Source: Bradymonadales bacterium (GTDB lineage: Bacteria; Myxococcota_A; Bradymonadia; JAFGEP01). From it: a stretch of DNA of 46,601 nucleotides. The stretch spans positions 1 to 46,601 of the forward strand of contig JAFGEP010000051.1 in NCBI GenBank assembly GCA_016931535.1, in the 5' to 3' direction. Position 1 is the first letter of the stretch; the number at the start of each line of letters is the position of its first letter. This document shows positions 30,349 to 40,101 of the stretch, piece after piece. Below the pieces are notes generated by a model, which saw nothing but the letters and a program-made list of their open reading frames with translations, searched no databases and was not told where the DNA came from. Both the position numbers and the translations under genes were made by a program.

Positions 30349-31293
30349 TCAGGATGCAGCCTCTGGTTTCGCCCCCGATCCCAGCGGCCGGGCGTCGCTG
30401 CCGTCCTCCGCAAGGCACCCCAGCCACTCGAACGGGTTCTCGATCACCCGGACCGCGCTCTCGATGCCGAAACGGGCGGTCAGCCCGTCCTCGATCCGCT
30501 CGTCGTAGCTGAACCGCAGGGGAAGGACCTTCTTTACCGTGACCTGGCCGTCCACGACCACCGGCCGTTCCTCCACCTGTCCCACCATCAAGAACAGCGA
30601 GCAGTTCCCCCACTCGTAGAGGTGATGATAGCCGGCGGCCATCTGGAGGCTCCCCAGGTTGGCGACGAAGATGCTGGTGTACATGCCGTCGCTGGATATA
30701 AAGGAGCCGGGCAGCAGACCGTGGTAGTCCAGCCATCGCAGCAACCGGACCGCCCCGTTGAGAACCGGCCGCGGGATCAGGCCGAACAGGTCGTACTCCT
30801 TGTCGGAGTAGGTGCGCCGCCCCGATCGCTCGACGTCGATCTTGTCGTTGACGCGCTGGCAGAACTCCCGGAAGGTCTCCTCGGGTTGCATCTCCATCTT
30901 GACGATGGACAGCTTGGCCTTCTTGTCCATCCGCTTGCGCTTCATGGAGAAGCTGATGAAGCTCCCCTTGCGCTGGTAGTAGCGGCGGCCCATGATGTAC
31001 CGGTTCATGGCCGGGTTCTCGAACAGGCCGATGGCACAGGCGGCCACCACGCAGTGGGTCAGGTCGACGTCGAACAGCTTGCGGGCCCGCTCCAGGTACT
31101 CCAGCAGCTTTTCGGCGTCGGGGCTGGCGTCGAAGTAGACCACCGCCTCGTTTCGACCCCTCATGACGTAGGGGATCAGCTTGCGGTAGGGATGCACCTT
31201 CTTGATGTGGACCCCGTCCGGTCTCGAAGTTCTCAGGTTGATCAGGATCCAGAGCGCCAGGATCACTCCGATCACGACCAGTGCGACCACCAT
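30349..31293 (-). CDS. Membrane-anchored E2-like (2-oxoacid dehydrogenase acyltransferase/CAT fold) protein
   Basis: 314 residues from the ATG at 31293; AGGAGG ends 7 bp before it, so the GTG five codons upstream is unlikely. One N-terminal membrane helix (VVALVVIGVILALWILINL) is followed by a single CAT-fold catalytic domain without lipoyl or peripheral-subunit-binding domains. The C-terminal motif that is DHRxxDG in E2 enzymes reads DERIEDG at 264-270, so the catalytic His is Glu265 while the Asp and Gly remain. This argues against normal acyl transfer by the E2 mechanism and for a changed or structural role. It is convergent with the upstream membrane-protein gene across repeats A and B. 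Confidence 0.65.
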   Translation of the reverse strand: MVVALVVIGVILALWILINLRTSRPDGVHIKKVHPYRKLIPYVMRGRNEAVVYFDASPDAEKLLEYLERARKLFDVDLTHCVVAACAIGLFENPAMNRYIMGRRYYQRKGSFISFSMKRKRMDKKAKLSIVKMEMQPEETFREFCQRVNDKIDVERSGRRTYSDKEYDLFGLIPRPVLNGAVRLLRWLDYHGLLPGSFISSDGMYTSIFVANLGSLQMAAGYHHLYEWGNCSLFLMVGQVEERPVVVDGQVTVKKVLPLRFSYDERIEDGLTARFGIESAVRVIENPFEWLGCLAEDGSDARPLGSGAKPEAAS

Positions 31294-31556
31294 GGAGCGC
31301 CTCCTCACATGCAGCTTGCGGGTAGCGGTGGAACTACCCTACCTCTACCACCTGCCGGCCTGCGGTTGTCAATGGAGTTGGTGGACAGCTGTCCATCTGG
31401 CGGAAGTCCATCGGGCAAACGGCCAGCGCGGAAGAATCGGCCTCTCGATCACCCCTCTTTACGGCAGGCTCGATGAGCGCGATACCGGAGAGTAACCCGT
31501 TCCTCAAGCAGTCGCCAGTACACAGGGAGCGTGTTTCCGATCCGCATCGAGTACCC

Positions 31557-32174
31557 ATGGAACCGATGAACCTCTGGAAGCTGACGGTCATTTCCCTGCT
31601 GTTGATGTTGAGCGGGGTGCGCCTCTTTTTCCGCTGGAAAACCGGCACCTTGCTTTCCAGGCCAGCGGTCTCCCAGGAGGGGCCGCTGATTCTGGGCGTG
31701 CGGTTCGCGTTCAGCCTGCTCTTGTTCGCCACCGTTTTTTCCTACCTCTTCTACTCCCGACCGATCGCCTGGTCGCTGGTGGACCTGCCCCCTTGGGTAC
31801 GCATCCCTTCGGCCGTCCTGGGTTGTTGCGCCATCGGAGTGCTGGTTCTTTCCCATCGCGCGCTGGGGGGCTACTTCGACTTGAACCTGCGCATTCGCGC
31901 CGATCATCGCCTGGTCACCCATGGGCCCTACCGCTTGGTGCGTCACCCCATCTACGCGGCCTACCTGCTGTTTTTTCTGTCGATCGCGGGACTGTCGGGC
32001 TGCTGGGCCATCGCTCTGGCCGCCCTTTTGCTGTTCGGATTGCTCATGACGGCCCGGCTCAAGCTGGAGGAGGCCCAGCTGGTCGAACGGTTCGGTCAGC
32101 GCTACCAGGACTACCTGCAGCGCACCGGACGGTTCTTCCCCCGGCTTGCGGGCCGGTCCCATCCGGATCCGTAA
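31557..32174 (+). CDS. Isoprenylcysteine carboxyl methyltransferase-like (ICMT/PEMT) membrane protein
   Basis: 205 residues from the ATG at 31557 (the frame is open to an ATG at 31473; another ATG is at 31566). Four to five membrane segments end in the family signature LVTHGPYRLVRHPIYAAYL and EEAQLVERFGQRYQDYLQRTGRFFP, which bind SAM and the headgroup in ICMT and PEMT relatives. Bacteria lack prenylated proteins, so the substrate is likely a lipid or small hydrophobic acceptor. It stands alone, divergent from the E2-like gene. Confidence 0.8.
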   Translation: MEPMNLWKLTVISLLLMLSGVRLFFRWKTGTLLSRPAVSQEGPLILGVRFAFSLLLFATVFSYLFYSRPIAWSLVDLPPWVRIPSAVLGCCAIGVLVLSHRALGGYFDLNLRIRADHRLVTHGPYRLVRHPIYAAYLLFFLSIAGLSGCWAIALAALLLFGLLMTARLKLEEAQLVERFGQRYQDYLQRTGRFFPRLAGRSHPDP

Positions 32175-32399
32175 CGGAATGTGCCAACCATTCGACCAGA
32201 GAAGGTTGTCGATCGCCATTTGGACCACGTGCCAGGAGCAGGCCGGGGTCAAAGCTGGGTGGGCCGATTGGATCCTGGCGGCAATGACCGTTCGGTCTCT
32301 ATACTGCCAGGAGGTCAGGGTAAAAGCAGAGCTCGATAGACCGATCGACCCGTTGCTGGGGTCGTACTACTGCAACCATGGTCACTACGGAGGGGTTCG

Positions 32400-33347
32400 A
32401 TGCGGATTCTGATCACCGGCGCCACGGGGTTCGTGGGAGGCGCCCTGGCCACCCGGTTGTGGCGCGAGGATCATCAGCTGGTCGCCTGGGTCCGCAGCGC
32501 GGACCGAGCCCGCGCCCGGCTCGGCGACAAGATGGAGCTGTTCGAATCATCGGGCGAGGACCAGCGGCTGGACCAGGAGATCGACCGGGCCGATGCGGTC
32601 ATCAACCTGGCAGGGGCTCCGATCCTGCCCGGGCGATGGACAACCAAGAGGAAGCGGGAGCTGGTGGACAGCCGCGTTCAGACCACCCAGCGTCTGGCGG
32701 AGGGTCTGCACAGGGCTAAAACCCGACCGAGAGTGCTGGTCTCGGTGAGCGCCGTGGGATACTACGGCGACACCGGCGACCAGGTCGTGGATGAAGGATC
32801 GCCGGCCGGTAGCGGCTTTCTCGCCTCGCTCTGCTCCCGATGGGAGGCAGCCGCCCAACAGGCCGCTTCTGAGCAGACCCGCGTCGCCATCCTGCGTGTC
32901 GGGGTCGTGCTCGGTCAAGGTGGGGGGATGCTCTCCACCCTTCTGCCTCAGTTCAAGCTTGGCCTGGGAGGTTCGCTCGGGTCGGGACGCCAGCATCTGC
33001 CCTGGATCCACCTGGGCGACCTGACCGAGGTGATGGCCCAGGCCCTGCTAGACGAGCGATACCAGGGTGTCATCAACGCCGTGGCTCCCGCGCCGGTCCG
33101 TTTCAAGGAGTTTGCCCGTGCACTGGGCAGGGTGCTCCATCGCCCCGCCTTTCTGCGCATGCCGGCCTTTCTCCTCAAGATGGTCCTGGGTGAAGCAGCA
33201 AGCGCACTGCTGATGAGCAGCAACGTGGCCTCCCGCAGGCTCGACGAGCTGGGGTTCGCTTTCCGATTCCGCCGAGTCGAGGAGGCGCTGGAAGAGATCT
33301 TGAGACCGGACGGCTCGGACGGAATCGGTCCGTCCAACCCCTCCTGA
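32400..33347 (+). CDS. TIGR01777-family NAD-dependent epimerase-like protein (YfcH/SulA-like)
   Basis: 315 residues. It starts at once with the Rossmann motif ILITGATGFVGGALATRL (residues 3-20). Further blocks typical of the family are ADAVINLAGAPIL, PGRWTTKRKRELVDSRV, SVSAVGYYGD and LGSGRQHLPWIHLGDLTEV. A C-terminal DUF1731-like region follows (MPAFLLKMVLGEAASALL). GGAGGGG lies 5 bp before the ATG. These proteins are extended-SDR homologues of unsettled function, widespread in bacteria. No operon partner is evident. Confidence 0.92.
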   Translation: MRILITGATGFVGGALATRLWREDHQLVAWVRSADRARARLGDKMELFESSGEDQRLDQEIDRADAVINLAGAPILPGRWTTKRKRELVDSRVQTTQRLAEGLHRAKTRPRVLVSVSAVGYYGDTGDQVVDEGSPAGSGFLASLCSRWEAAAQQAASEQTRVAILRVGVVLGQGGGMLSTLLPQFKLGLGGSLGSGRQHLPWIHLGDLTEVMAQALLDERYQGVINAVAPAPVRFKEFARALGRVLHRPAFLRMPAFLLKMVLGEAASALLMSSNVASRRLDELGFAFRFRRVEEALEEILRPDGSDGIGPSNPS

Positions 33348-33661
33348 TTCTCATCCGCAATCCACCGCGCCTTCCTGTCCTTGGTTGGGCGAGGAAAGTA
33401 CCTGGAGCTGTCCTCCCCCATTCCCGTCGATCAACGGGCAAGTGGGGGCCAGATGAGCTGACCCGTTGGCCACTCGGGATCGCCTTCAACCGGTTCGCAA
33501 CGAGCACCTGTCCCGGCCGATTGCCAGAGGATGGCCGACGCTCGTGGCGCGTTGGCCGCCGTTCAGATCGTGGCGATGGTTGGAGGTCGGCCAGATTCTT
33601 CGAGAGAAAGATGCTATAGTCTGTGGGTCGCCAATTGGGCTGTCTGCTATTGGATCTTGTG
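33348..33661. other. Intergenic region before the CrtC-like lipoprotein
   Basis: 314 bp with no supported ORF or repeat. A TATAGT -10-like hexamer lies at 33615-33620, about 45 bp before the lipoprotein start, but I see no good -35 partner. Confidence 0.4.
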
Positions 33662-34828
33662 ATGAAAGCTCGTTTGCTCCTGCTGGTCGTTCTCCTCTTG
33701 GCTGGATGTTCTTCGTCTGCTGAGCAAGGTTCTGAGGCAGACGCCCGGCCGGATTCCGTTGACCAACCGGATGCGGGACAACAGGACCAACCGGTCGAGG
33801 AACCGCTGTCCGACCCAGCGGCCGATCCGGTCGGGCAGCTGGACGTGGAGCTGGACGTGGAGGTGGAGTACGACGCGACCGACCTGGCGGAGGAGATGGG
33901 CCCTCCCATCGAGCTGCCTTGGGACGAGTCGCCGCATTCCAGCATGATCGAATGGTGGTACTATACCGGCACCCTCACGACTCCCGCCGAGGATCTCTAC
34001 GGCTTCGAGCTGGTCACCTTCCAGGGGATCTCCGGGCGTATCGTGGCCTACATCGGTCACTTTGCCGTCACCGATCTGGCCACCCAGTCCTTTCACCTGG
34101 CTACCAGGATCGGCACGGAGGATCAGCGGGATGCGGCGGAGGTCGGGTTCCTGCTGGATGTGGACGGCTGGACCATGTCCGGCCATGACGGCCACGACCA
34201 GATCTCGGCCGACCTGGACGGCTATGCCATCGACCTGCAACTGGAAGCGGTCAAGCCGGCGGTCATGCAGTACGGTGATGGGGTGATGCAGATCGGTTCT
34301 CAGGAGCCCTTCTACTACTACTCCTACACCCGAATGGAGGTGACCGGCACCCTGACACTGGGCGAGGAGCCTGTCGAGGTGACCGGCGAGGCCTGGATGG
34401 ATCACCAGTGGGGCGACATGGGACAGGACTACGAGGGGTGGGACTGGTATAGCCTCCGCTTGGATGACCAGACCGAGGTCATGGTGTTCGTCGTGCGCGG
34501 CAACCTGGGCCAGGACTTCGTCGGCGGCACCTTCATCCGAGCAGACGGAAGCTACCAGGAGCTGGATCCGGAGCAGATCGGGATCGAGGTGCTGGGCCAG
34601 TGGGAAAGCCCCCACACCGGCGGGGTGTACCCTGCCGGCTGGACATTGACCATCCCCTCCATCGACCTGGTGGCGACCATCGACCCCATGCTGGACGACC
34701 AGGAGTTCCACCACCCGATGATGGTAACCCCCATCTACTGGGAGGGTCTGTGCGATGTCGACGCCACCCGGGGTGGGGAGCCGGTTGGCGGGTATGCCTA
34801 CGTGGAGCTGACCCATTACGCCCAGTAG
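33662..34828 (+). CDS. CrtC/AttH-like (lipocalin-type) lipoprotein
   Basis: 388 residues from the ATG at 33662. Lipoprotein signal LLLLVVLLLAGC, then an Asp/Pro-rich linker of about 60 residues. The domain opens with SSMIEWWYYTG, the recognisable start of the hydroxyneurosporene synthase (CrtC)/AttH superfamily, a tandem lipocalin-like fold, and continues with TGEAWMDHQWG and GWDWYSLRLDD. Carotenoid 1,2-hydratase belongs here, but most exported members have unknown hydrophobic ligands. No carotenoid genes are nearby, so I name only the fold. Confidence 0.8.
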   Translation: MKARLLLLVVLLLAGCSSSAEQGSEADARPDSVDQPDAGQQDQPVEEPLSDPAADPVGQLDVELDVEVEYDATDLAEEMGPPIELPWDESPHSSMIEWWYYTGTLTTPAEDLYGFELVTFQGISGRIVAYIGHFAVTDLATQSFHLATRIGTEDQRDAAEVGFLLDVDGWTMSGHDGHDQISADLDGYAIDLQLEAVKPAVMQYGDGVMQIGSQEPFYYYSYTRMEVTGTLTLGEEPVEVTGEAWMDHQWGDMGQDYEGWDWYSLRLDDQTEVMVFVVRGNLGQDFVGGTFIRADGSYQELDPEQIGIEVLGQWESPHTGGVYPAGWTLTIPSIDLVATIDPMLDDQEFHHPMMVTPIYWEGLCDVDATRGGEPVGGYAYVELTHYAQ

Positions 34829-35076
34829 ACCCCTCGGGAGCAGACAGCTTGCCCTGACCTGTTCACTTGCCTACCTGGGCTCCACCCTGAAAGGCGGGGC
34901 TAGCAGGAGGCAAGCCCTGAAAGGGCGCGCCAAGAGGTCGTCACCAGGACGGTCCATTGCCCTCCATCCGGCGGAGCGCTAGGCTATCAAGGCCGCCGTC
35001 GTCTGATGTCGCACCGATCGTGTCCGGCTGCCGACAGGCCGAGTGAAGCAGGGTGATCGACAGGAGGGCAGGGCAG

Positions 35077-37308
35077 TTGAGACGTTTGCTGGTTGTGTTT
35101 TGTGGCCTGATCTGGTGTGCCTCCGCCAGTCTTGGCTGCGTGGCGGATTCGGCGCGCTGCCCGGGGGGCGGCAGCAACTGCTCCGATCGTCAGGATGCCC
35201 CGATCGATTCGGGTCCCCAGGACGATATGCCGGATGGGGGCCAGCTCGACCAGCCGTCGGAGGATATCTATCCGCCTGACCAGAGCCCCCTGGATCTCTC
35301 GATCGACCCGGTGGCAGACACCCAGGATGACCTGGTCGCAGACCCGCAGGCCGAAGTTGCCCTCGACTCCGGGATGGATGGCGATCTGGGCGGGCATGAC
35401 GGCTCCGCCGCCTTTCGCCTGGATGTGCAGCCTCAGCTGACCTTGCCCTACACGGTGGAAGGCTCGCCCGTCCCCACCGGCCAGCTCGAAGTCTACGAGG
35501 TCGGAGGGATGGCCTCCACCGAGCCGCTCGCTCTCGCGGTGCAGGGACCGTTCCAGGTGATCGGCGACCTGTCGCCGCTGCAGGCAAACGAGACCCGGCT
35601 TTTCTCGGTCAGCTATACCGGTCCGGTGGCCGACCCGGTGATCGCCAACGGATCGGTACACTTGTCGGCCGATGGCCAGTCCGTCGAGGCCGGCCTGGGT
35701 GCGGTCGTCGGCGACTCCCGGATCCCCGAGGCGGTCTGGACCGCCGACCGATACGGCCACTGGACCCTGATCGACCTTCCCTCGGCACCCTTTCCCCATC
35801 CCAGCGCCAGCTGGACCGACAGCACGGTGCTGATCCTGGTTCCGGCCGGTCTCTACGATTGGCCGGATGTCAACCTGGTGTTGCACCTGCACGGGCACAA
35901 CGCCATCGTGGAGGAGAAGGTGGCCGCCCAGTGGTTGGGGGAGCAGCAGGCGCTCTCGGGCAGGAACGCCGTGCTGGTCGCGCCCCAGGGACCGGTCAGC
36001 TACCCCAGCGGCAACTTCGGCAAGCTGCACGATCCGGGAGGCGCCGCCAACCTGGCTCGGGACGTCTTCTCCGTTCTCTACCGCGACGGCTTCGTCGAGC
36101 GCCCGCTCCTGGGCGACACGGTGCTGACCTCCCACTCCGGGGGGTATCTCGCCACCGCTGATATCCTCGACCTGGGTGGCCTGGCCGTGCTGGGGGTCCA
36201 GCTGTACGACTCGCTGTACGGCATGCTGGACAGCTATGAGCGCTTCGCCCTTGCCGGGGGTGGCCTGCGCTCCAACTACACCTCGGGGGGCGGGACCGGC
36301 GCCAACAACCAGACCCTGGCCGGCCTGCTCGATGACCACCTTCCGCTGGCCACCACCTTCGGCGACGTCGACCTGTGGTCTTACCCGGTTATCATCGGTT
36401 TCACCGCGGCCGACCACTCCAACTGCATGTTCCACGAGCGCGCGGCCGCCCGCTGGTTGACCACCAGCGGGCTCGCACCGAGACCCGATGCCGGTCCCGA
36501 GCTGCTTGGAGCCGTCTGGGAGGATGGCCAGGTCATCGTCACCTGGAGGCCCGACCTGGGCGCTGCCAACACCTCCTACCGGGTCCAGGGATCCTGGGAC
36601 GGTTCTTCCTGGGAAACACTGGCCGACACCAATCTCACCCAGGCAAGTGTCTCCGGACGCCCTCACCTCAGGATCGTGCGCCATACCGAGGGATGGGGCA
36701 CTTCCGACCCCTCCGACACCTATGGCGCCACCGGCGATCGCTGGCTGATCGTGGACGGCTTCGATCGCGTCCTGGGCGGCAGCTACCTGTCACCCACCCA
36801 CTCTTTCGCCGCCAGCCTGGGTGTCGCGGTTGGCGAGTCCTTCTCGATCGCCTCGAACGAGGCGGTGCTGCAGGGCCTGGTCCACCTGTCCGACTACGAT
36901 CGTGTGCTCTGGATGCTGGGCGACGAGGGGTTGCGGGATCTGACCTTCGACACCACCGAGCGCACCCTGGTCAAGGACTACGTCAACGGCGGCGGCAAGC
37001 TGGTGGTCACCGGCTCGGAGGTCGGCTACGCCTCCGATCGGACCTGGCTCTCCCAGGTACTCCACGTGACCTACGTGTCCGACGATGCCAACACCAACCA
37101 GGCTGGTGACTTCACCTTCGGGGTGACCTACGAGGAGGACTACCCCGACGTGCTCTCCGGCCAGACCACCATCTGGACCTACGCTACCGGAGGCGCCGCC
37201 GCGGTCATCTGGAACAGCCAGGTCATCGCGGTGGGGTTCCCGCTGGAGACCCTCGCCGATTCGCAGCGATCCACGGCCGTCCAGCAGCTCATCGGCTGGC
37301 TGGAGTAG
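35077..37308 (+). CDS. Esterase-like (alpha/beta-hydrolase) lipoprotein with C-terminal Fn3-like and GATase-like regions
   Basis: 743 residues. I chose the TTG at 35077 because AGGAGG ends 9 bp before it and it gives a short signal (LLVVFCGLIWCASASLGC); a GTG at 35053 is in frame but lies upstream of that site. A linker of about 90 residues rich in Asp, Pro and Gln follows. The hydrolase part has LVLHLHGHNA (oxyanion loop) and Ser354 in TSHSGGYLA; a His may be in TAADHSNCM. After about residue 480 there is a Fn3-like strand pattern (YRVQGSWDGSSWE), then a Rossmann-like region (VLWMLGDEGL, LVVTGSEVGYASDR) like those fused to exported myxobacterial hydrolases. The substrate is unknown. Confidence 0.65.
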   Translation: MRRLLVVFCGLIWCASASLGCVADSARCPGGGSNCSDRQDAPIDSGPQDDMPDGGQLDQPSEDIYPPDQSPLDLSIDPVADTQDDLVADPQAEVALDSGMDGDLGGHDGSAAFRLDVQPQLTLPYTVEGSPVPTGQLEVYEVGGMASTEPLALAVQGPFQVIGDLSPLQANETRLFSVSYTGPVADPVIANGSVHLSADGQSVEAGLGAVVGDSRIPEAVWTADRYGHWTLIDLPSAPFPHPSASWTDSTVLILVPAGLYDWPDVNLVLHLHGHNAIVEEKVAAQWLGEQQALSGRNAVLVAPQGPVSYPSGNFGKLHDPGGAANLARDVFSVLYRDGFVERPLLGDTVLTSHSGGYLATADILDLGGLAVLGVQLYDSLYGMLDSYERFALAGGGLRSNYTSGGGTGANNQTLAGLLDDHLPLATTFGDVDLWSYPVIIGFTAADHSNCMFHERAAARWLTTSGLAPRPDAGPELLGAVWEDGQVIVTWRPDLGAANTSYRVQGSWDGSSWETLADTNLTQASVSGRPHLRIVRHTEGWGTSDPSDTYGATGDRWLIVDGFDRVLGGSYLSPTHSFAASLGVAVGESFSIASNEAVLQGLVHLSDYDRVLWMLGDEGLRDLTFDTTERTLVKDYVNGGGKLVVTGSEVGYASDRTWLSQVLHVTYVSDDANTNQAGDFTFGVTYEEDYPDVLSGQTTIWTYATGGAAAVIWNSQVIAVGFPLETLADSQRSTAVQQLIGWLE

Positions 37309-37330
37309 CACGCAAACCCACCAGTCCAAC

Positions 37331-37477
37331 CTGATCGTGATCGTGAGCGACTGATCGTGAGCGGCTGAGGGTGATCGTGAGCGGCTGAGAGTGATCGTGA
37401 GCGACTGATCGTGAGCGGCTGAGGGTGATCGTGAGCGCCTGAGGGTGATCGTGAGCGACTGATCGTGAACGTGACCG
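37331..37477 (+). repeat. GTGA-rich tandem array of 14- and 20-bp units
   Basis: Units CTGATCGTGAGCGG (14 bp) alternate with CTGAGGGTGATCGTGAGCGG (20 bp); the longer form has one extra GGGTGA-type hexamer. The array ends in CTGATCGTGAACGTGACCG. It sits between the convergent ends of the esterase-like gene and phoU. It belongs to the same family as the window-start array and the S23 flanks. Confidence 0.92.
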
Positions 37478-37522
37478 CGTTTGCAGATCCCTCTCCCGAT
37501 CCCCGAGCTCTTTCCCTCACAG

Positions 37523-38212
<690 letters not shown>

Positions 38213-38237
38213 GGGCAACCCTAAAAAAGCAGAAGGA

Positions 38238-39131
38238 TCATCCGAACTTGCCGGTGATGTAGTCCTCGGTGCGCACATCGTGGGGAGAGGTGAACAACTG
38301 GTCGGTCGCACCGAACTCAACCAGCTCGCCCATCAACAAAAAGGCCGTCTGGTCCGACACTCGGGCGGCCTGCTGCATGTTGTGGGTCACGATGACGATG
38401 GTATACCGGTCGCTCAGACTATGCATCAGGTCCTCGATCCGTGCGGTGGCGATCGGATCCAGCGCCGAGCAGGGCTCGTCCATCAGGAGGACCTCCGGCT
38501 CGACCGCCAGCGCCCTTGCGATGCACAGCCGCTGCTGTTGTCCCCCCGACAAGCTGATGCCGGGCTCCGACAGCCGGTCTTGCACCTCCTCCCACAAGGC
38601 CGCCTGGATCAATGCCCGCTCCATGATCCCCTCGGCCAGCTCCCGTTTCAGCAGACCGGTCAGACGCAGCCCCGACAGCACATTGTCGCGAATGGACATG
38701 CTGGGAAATGGATTGGGCTTCTGGAACACCATCCCGATTTGCCGCCGGATCAGAACCGGATCCACCCCCCTGGCGTAGATATCCTGGCCGTCCAACCTGA
38801 CCTTGCCGGTCGCGCGGGCACCGGTAACGGTCTCGTGCATCCGGTTGAAGCAGCGGAGCAAGGTCGATTTTCCGCAGCCGGAAGGGCCGATGATGGCGGT
38901 CACCCGATTCGCCGGAATGGCCAGCGAAACCCGCTGCAGGACCTGCTTGGCGCCAAACCAGGCAGACAGCTCCTCGGCGGTGAGCTTGGGGCTCTCCTCC
39001 ATCTGCTCACGCCGTGCCGGCCGTTCGATCCGCGCAGAAGGCAGGGTTGCCCCATTGGAGGCTTTCCGATCCTCGACCGGTGTGGCAGACGGTGACGGTA
39101 CTGATAATAGCTGCGGGGCAAGCTCCGTCAT
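38238..39131 (-). CDS. pstB: PstB, phosphate ABC transporter ATPase
   Basis: 297 residues, about 40 longer at the N-terminus than usual. The ATG at 39131 is nevertheless supported by AGGAGG inside the pstA end, 10 bp upstream. Walker [10 protein letters not shown], the PstB-specific FNRM after it, QKPNPFP Q-loop, [15 protein letters not shown] signature, [12 protein letters not shown]alker B and the VTHNM H-loop are all intact. It powers high-affinity phosphate import with PstA and PstC. The extra N-terminal Pro/Ser-rich segment is not explained. Confidence 0.96.
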   Translation of the reverse strand: MTELAPQLLSVPSPSATPVEDRKASNGATLPSARIERPARREQMEESPKLTAEELSAWFGAKQVLQRVSLAIPANRVTAIIGPSGCGKSTLLRCFNRMHETVTGARATGKVRLDGQDIYARGVDPVLIRRQIGMVFQKPNPFPSMSIRDNVLSGLRLTGLLKRELAEGIMERALIQAALWEEVQDRLSEPGISLSGGQQQRLCIARALAVEPEVLLMDEPCSALDPIATARIEDLMHSLSDRYTIVIVTHNMQQAARVSDQTAFLLMGELVEFGATDQLFTSPHDVRTEDYITGKFG

Positions 39132-39132
39132 C

Positions 39133-40101
39133 TCAGTCTAGCCTCCTCTGGTAACGGTTGCGCAGCAGGATGGCGACCGCATTGAGCGCCAGCAGTACCG
39201 CCATCAGGACCACGATGCCGGCCGCGGCGTTGTCCAGGAACTCCTGCTGGGGTCTGGAGACCCAGTTGAAGATCTGGATCGGCAGTGCCGAGTAGGGCGA
39301 GTCCAACCCGCGGGGTAGAAAGGAGATATAGGCCAGCGCCCCCACCACGATCAGCGGTGCCGTCTCCCCCATGGCCCTCGATATCGACAGGATGGCACCC
39401 GTCAAGATCCCCGGCAGCGCCATCGGAAGAACTACCGACCGGATGGTGCGCCAGCGGGTCACCCCCAGCGCGTAGCTCGCTTCGCGCAATGCATAGGGCA
39501 CGGTCCGCAGCGCCTCCCGGGAGGCCATGATGACGATGGGCAGCACCAGCAAAGCCAGCGTGCAGGCCCCCGCTGCCAGGCTTCGTCCCATGCCCAAAGC
39601 CCGCACGAATATCCCCAGCCCCAACAGGCCATAGATCACCGAGGGCACTCCCGCCAGGTTGGAGATGTTGGTCTCGATAAAAGAGCTGAGTCGGCCTCGC
39701 CGCCCATACTCCTCCAGGTAGATGGCCGCTCCGACCCCCAGCGGGAGGGCGAGGGCCGCCGTCAAGCCGACCAGGTAGAGGCTGCCGACCATGGCGGTCA
39801 GGATCCCGGCCGACCCCGCTCGACGAGAGGGCGGGCTGGTGAGAAAGCCCCAGCTCAGCCTGCCGATCCCGTCGATGATCACATCCCCGAGCAGGCATGC
39901 CAACATCAGCAACGGGATGAACACCGCTGCCAGACAGGCCCAGACAAACAGCTTCTCTCCGATCCGGCGCCAGCCCCTGGCATCGAACCGATCACTCCTA
40001 CCTGTCCGGTTGACCCCCATCGGGTCAGTTTGCCGGCCATTGTTCCGGCGGGCGCTCCGGCTGCCAGGATCACCCTTCCCGTTGTGGTTCCAGGTGCTCA
40101 T
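39133..40101 (-). CDS. pstA: PstA, phosphate ABC transporter permease
   Basis: 322 residues from the ATG that overlaps the pstC stop (ATGA), preferred over an ATG 57 bp earlier inside pstC. Six membrane segments; [20 protein letters not shown] and the EAA loop [21 protein letters not shown] are typical of PstA, as is AISRAMGE-like [17 protein letters not shown]. It pairs with PstC to form the channel. The first about 55 residues are a hydrophilic cytoplasmic extension. Confidence 0.95.
   Translation of the reverse strand: MSTWNHNGKGDPGSRSARRNNGRQTDPMGVNRTGRSDRFDARGWRRIGEKLFVWACLAAVFIPLLMLACLLGDVIIDGIGRLSWGFLTSPPSRRAGSAGILTAMVGSLYLVGLTAALALPLGVGAAIYLEEYGRRGRLSSFIETNISNLAGVPSVIYGLLGLGIFVRALGMGRSLAAGACTLALLVLPIVIMASREALRTVPYALREASYALGVTRWRTIRSVVLPMALPGILTGAILSISRAMGETAPLIVVGALAYISFLPRGLDSPYSALPIQIFNWVSRPQQEFLDNAAAGIVVLMAVLLALNAVAILLRNRYQRRLD

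Noticed and set aside
30283..31476. 397-codon plus-strand frame over the E2-like gene
   Set aside because: His/Asp/Gln-rich antisense translation without a family; the minus strand has AGGAGG, a membrane helix and CAT-fold motifs.
34913..34925. GCCCTGAAAGGGC hairpin after the CrtC-like gene as a terminator
   Set aside because: Stem of only 5 bp and no T-run; too weak to list.
34987..36684. 565-codon minus-strand frame opposite the esterase-like lipoprotein
   Set aside because: No signal, domain or Shine-Dalgarno; the sense strand has a lipobox and hydrolase motifs.
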